Assembly: GCA_947178195.1 (NCBI GenBank)
Contig: CAMWXM010000045.1
Location: 1 to 14,935, forward strand
Origin: an uncultured Ruminococcus sp.
Lineage (GTDB): Bacteria > Bacillota > Clostridia > Oscillospirales > Ruminococcaceae
Length of the DNA stretch: 14,935 bases
Direction of reading: 5' to 3'
Shown here: one piece after another, positions 13,428-14,935 of the stretch
Layout: each line of letters starts with the position of its first letter
Numbering within the stretch: position 1 is the stretch's first letter
The notes under the pieces: model-generated
What the model was told of the DNA's origin: nothing
Databases searched by the model: none
The model's input: only the letters and a program-made list of their open reading frames with translations
Position numbers and translations under genes: made by a program

Positions 13428-13856
13428 CTATCCTTTGCATTTCTTTCCGCATCTTTTATCAAATGACGGGTTACATGCATAAAAATTCTTTGAGTTCAGA
13501 TTGTCCTGCGTTATGCGCAGTCCTTCGCCAAAACGCTGAAAATGAACAACTTCTCTTTCACGTAAAAATTTGATCGGATCACGTACATCAGGGTCGTCGG
13601 CAAGACGAAGTATATTATCATATGTTGTACGTGCTTTTTGCTCCGCTGCCATATCTTCAACCAGATCTGTAATGGGATCACCTTTGGATTGGAAATATGC
13701 AGCTGTGAACGGAGTTCCTGATGCGGCAATAGGGTAAATACCCGTTGTGTGATCTACAAAATATGTGTCAAATCCACTGGCTTTTATCTGCTCGGGAGTA
13801 AGGTTCTTTGTAAGCTGGTAAAGAATTGCCGATATCATCTCGACATGGGCTAATTC
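13428..13856 (-). pseudogene. 5'-truncated manganese catalase (CotJC-like)
   Basis: Clear manganese-catalase sequence begins abruptly at ELAHVEMISAI (13856) and continues through GFDTYFVDHTTG, FTAAYFQSKGD, EDMAAEQKARTTYDN and FLREREVVHFQRFGEGL to a Cys/Lys-rich end. Full family members have about 55-65 more N-terminal residues, including the first helix with a Glu metal ligand. Upstream the frame runs into TGA after only three further codons, and none of the missing part is found in the following 200 nt. The first in-frame ATG (13838) has no SD. Family role: dismutation of hydrogen peroxide by a di-manganese centre, or inner spore coat protein; this remnant lacks part of the centre and its promoter and is probably inactive. 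A deletion or insertion at about 13857 is the likely cause. Confidence 0.8.
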
Positions 13857-14047
13857 ATATGAACATCAATGATATAAGTATTTTCTTTATATGTAATTCC
13901 TTATTCCAAACATTATCCAACAGCAAAACTAATAAAAATCAAGCAAATTTTTTATGCAACCATACAAGCAACTAAAAAATAACTCAAATTATGTATTTTT
14001 TTGGTAGTAAAAATTATCATTATATTGTTGCCTGACACGCAAAACAC
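13857..14047. other. AT-rich gap next to the truncation point
   Basis: About 190 nt without a supported gene or recognisable promoter. Very rich in A and T compared with the flanking catalase sequence. No inverted repeat, tRNA or integrase site marking the junction was seen. Confidence 0.5.
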
Positions 14048-14083
14048 AAAAACCTCCTTCAAACGTTATTAAAGGAGGTTTTT
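14048..14083 (-). terminator. terminator of the unknown two-gene unit
   Basis: A perfect 12-bp stem (AAAAACCTCCTT at 14048-14059 with AAGGAGGTTTTT at 14072-14083). On the minus strand the stem ends in TTTTT followed by GTGTTTTGC. It lies 1 nt after the stop codon at 14085. Confidence 0.85.
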
Positions 14084-14084
14084 A

Positions 14085-14291
14085 TTATCTGTTTTTGCGC
14101 TTTGTCAACAATGTTTTCTGGTATGCATTGAAGAACAGTAGCGAGTTTGCAAATAGTACCGTATTGTAATTAGATACATCACGTTTGTAGTTCCATATTG
14201 GGCTGTTGATGTATACCTCTAAGTTATTATATTCTATATGTACAACTCCATTAAAATCTTTAAATTTAAATGTAGTAGCACTTTCTAACAT
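14085..14291 (-). CDS. small unknown protein, second gene of an AT-rich pair
   Basis: A 68-residue product rich in Phe, Tyr and Asn, with a beta-type first half (TTFKFKDFNGVVHIEYNNLEVYI) and a basic end (KTLLTKRKNR). No signal peptide; a weakly hydrophobic stretch (VLFANSLLFFNAY) is too short and polar for a sure membrane helix. The ATG at 14291 shares its A with the TGA of the upstream gene (TGATG), so translation is coupled and the two proteins may act together, for example as subunits or as a small partner of the larger protein. I do not recognise the family. A TTG one codon earlier is possible but less likely. Confidence 0.6.
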   Translation of the reverse strand: MLESATTFKFKDFNGVVHIEYNNLEVYINSPIWNYKRDVSNYNTVLFANSLLFFNAYQKTLLTKRKNR

Positions 14292-14935
14292 CAATCACAT
14301 AAATCTTTTTCTGAAAGCGAAAGATCTGCTGGCACTTCAATTAAATCACCCGGAAAGTTGCGTAAATTATCTAAAATTTTATTCATATGAATTATAAGTT
14401 CATTGCCATCATCTTCTGCTAAAATCCTCAGCATTTCATAAAAAATTCCAGGCATATGATTATACAGCTTTTTCCCATTTTTTATAATAAATTGTGACAA
14501 ACTATGATTTGCATTACACGCAATACGAGAATAAAGTTCGCGTTCTGTCAGATAAGAACAATTTTCTTCAAGAGTATTAATAAAAAAGTTAGCGGGAAAA
14601 ATTTCTTCATATCCTTCCGGAATGTCATTGTCTTTTTTTAAAATAACAATGCATTGTTTAATGAAATCTACACGCAAAGAATAATTTTTTCTCAAATATG
14701 CAATGCATATATATTCATATAAATAACGATTTTTATAATATCTATTTTCAAGTAGGTAGTAGGGCATTTTCAATTTTAATACTTTATATTCTTCTACTTT
14801 TTGGCTTAATTCTTTAATTGAAAAAATTCCTTTATCCGTATCAAATTCCAATTTTTCAAGCAAGTCTTTTCTCTCGTCCATCAAATCGTTATATTTTTTC
14901 ATAGCAAAAAATAAATATCCTGCACCATCTAAATA
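14291..14935 (-). CDS. unknown helical protein, 5' end outside the window
   Basis: At least 214 residues. The sequence is mainly helical, Lys/Glu/Tyr/Leu-rich and AT-rich in codon use (MDERKDLLEKLEFD, YYLLENRYYKNRYLYEYICIAYLRK, LYNHMPGIFYEMLRIL). An ATG exists at 14902, but no SD is suitably placed before it, and the frame stays open to the window edge, reading YLDGAGYLFFA directly before that Met. I therefore treat the gene as cut by the window edge and 14902 as an internal Met. It is coupled to the small downstream gene (TGATG). I assign no family; an immunity or defence-type accessory protein is only a guess from its setting next to a truncated gene and its base composition. Confidence 0.6.
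   Translation of the reverse strand, partial: YLDGAGYLFFAMKKYNDLMDERKDLLEKLEFDTDKGIFSIKELSQKVEEYKVLKLKMPYYLLENRYYKNRYLYEYICIAYLRKNYSLRVDFIKQCIVILKKDNDIPEGYEEIFPANFFINTLEENCSYLTERELYSRIACNANHSLSQFIIKNGKKLYNHMPGIFYEMLRILAEDDGNELIIHMNKILDNLRNFPGDLIEVPADLSLSEKDLCD

Noticed and set aside
13511..13729. Second minus-strand frame (72 residues) inside the catalase remnant
   Set aside because: Out-of-frame shadow; the other frame carries continuous catalase motifs.
1..14935. CRISPR array, tRNA, rRNA or prophage integrase
   Set aside because: No regularly spaced repeats, cloverleaf-like segments or recombinase motifs were seen on either strand.

Overview
The window looks like chromosome from an anaerobic, spore-forming, plant-polysaccharide-degrading Firmicute of the Ruminococcus / Oscillospiraceae type. 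The evidence is a secreted pectate lyase ending in a type I dockerin, the sporulation pair yabP-yabQ next to divIC and yabR, a ROK glucokinase, an intracellular GH13 enzyme, AT-rich codon use and strong AGGAGG-type ribosome binding sites. No rRNA, tRNA or CRISPR array was seen. Species cannot be fixed from this sequence alone.

Layout. (1) 1-420: a small coiled-coil protein, then one copy of a short palindromic repeat and a terminator. (2) 427-3802: a ROK glucokinase on the minus strand, divergent from an HD-domain protein and a cytoplasmic GH13 glucosidase carrying a C-terminal DUF1653-like domain; together these point to maltodextrin or glycogen use. (3) 3803-4315: a 106-bp inverted-repeat element, a two-way terminator, an Asn/Gln/Ser-rich 33-residue protein on the minus strand with a sigma-G-like promoter, and the promoter of the next operon. 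(4) 4316-6485: an OmpR-family response regulator and its sensor kinase. (5) 6486-6750: a Pho-box-like array of TTCA repeats, a -10 box and a probable C-rich small RNA ending in a terminator. (6) 6753-8335: a TrmN6-like methyltransferase and RsmI, translationally coupled. (7) 8336-8548: a 160-bp fold-back (MITE-like) element abutting a second palindromic repeat. (8) 8557-10521, minus strand: yabP-yabQ-divIC-yabR, then feoA, with a sigma-E-like promoter in front of yabP. (9) 10807-13341: the multidomain dockerin-bearing pectate lyase. (10) 13428-14935, minus strand: a 5'-truncated manganese catalase (CotJC-like) and an AT-rich pair of unrecognised genes running off the window edge; this looks like a recombined accessory segment.

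The strongest unexplained signal is in regions 3-5. The regulator operon and the non-coding segment just after the kinase share one promoter design: TTCAC(A/T) direct repeats 11 bp apart, with the last repeat exactly 9 nt before a perfect TATAAT. The second promoter would produce a transcript of about 110 nt with two hairpins, one presenting CCCC in its loop, further TCCCC/TCCC stretches and a terminator. I infer an autoregulated two-component system that also drives a C-rich, Shine-Dalgarno-targeting small RNA. This is an inference from sequence and has not been tested.
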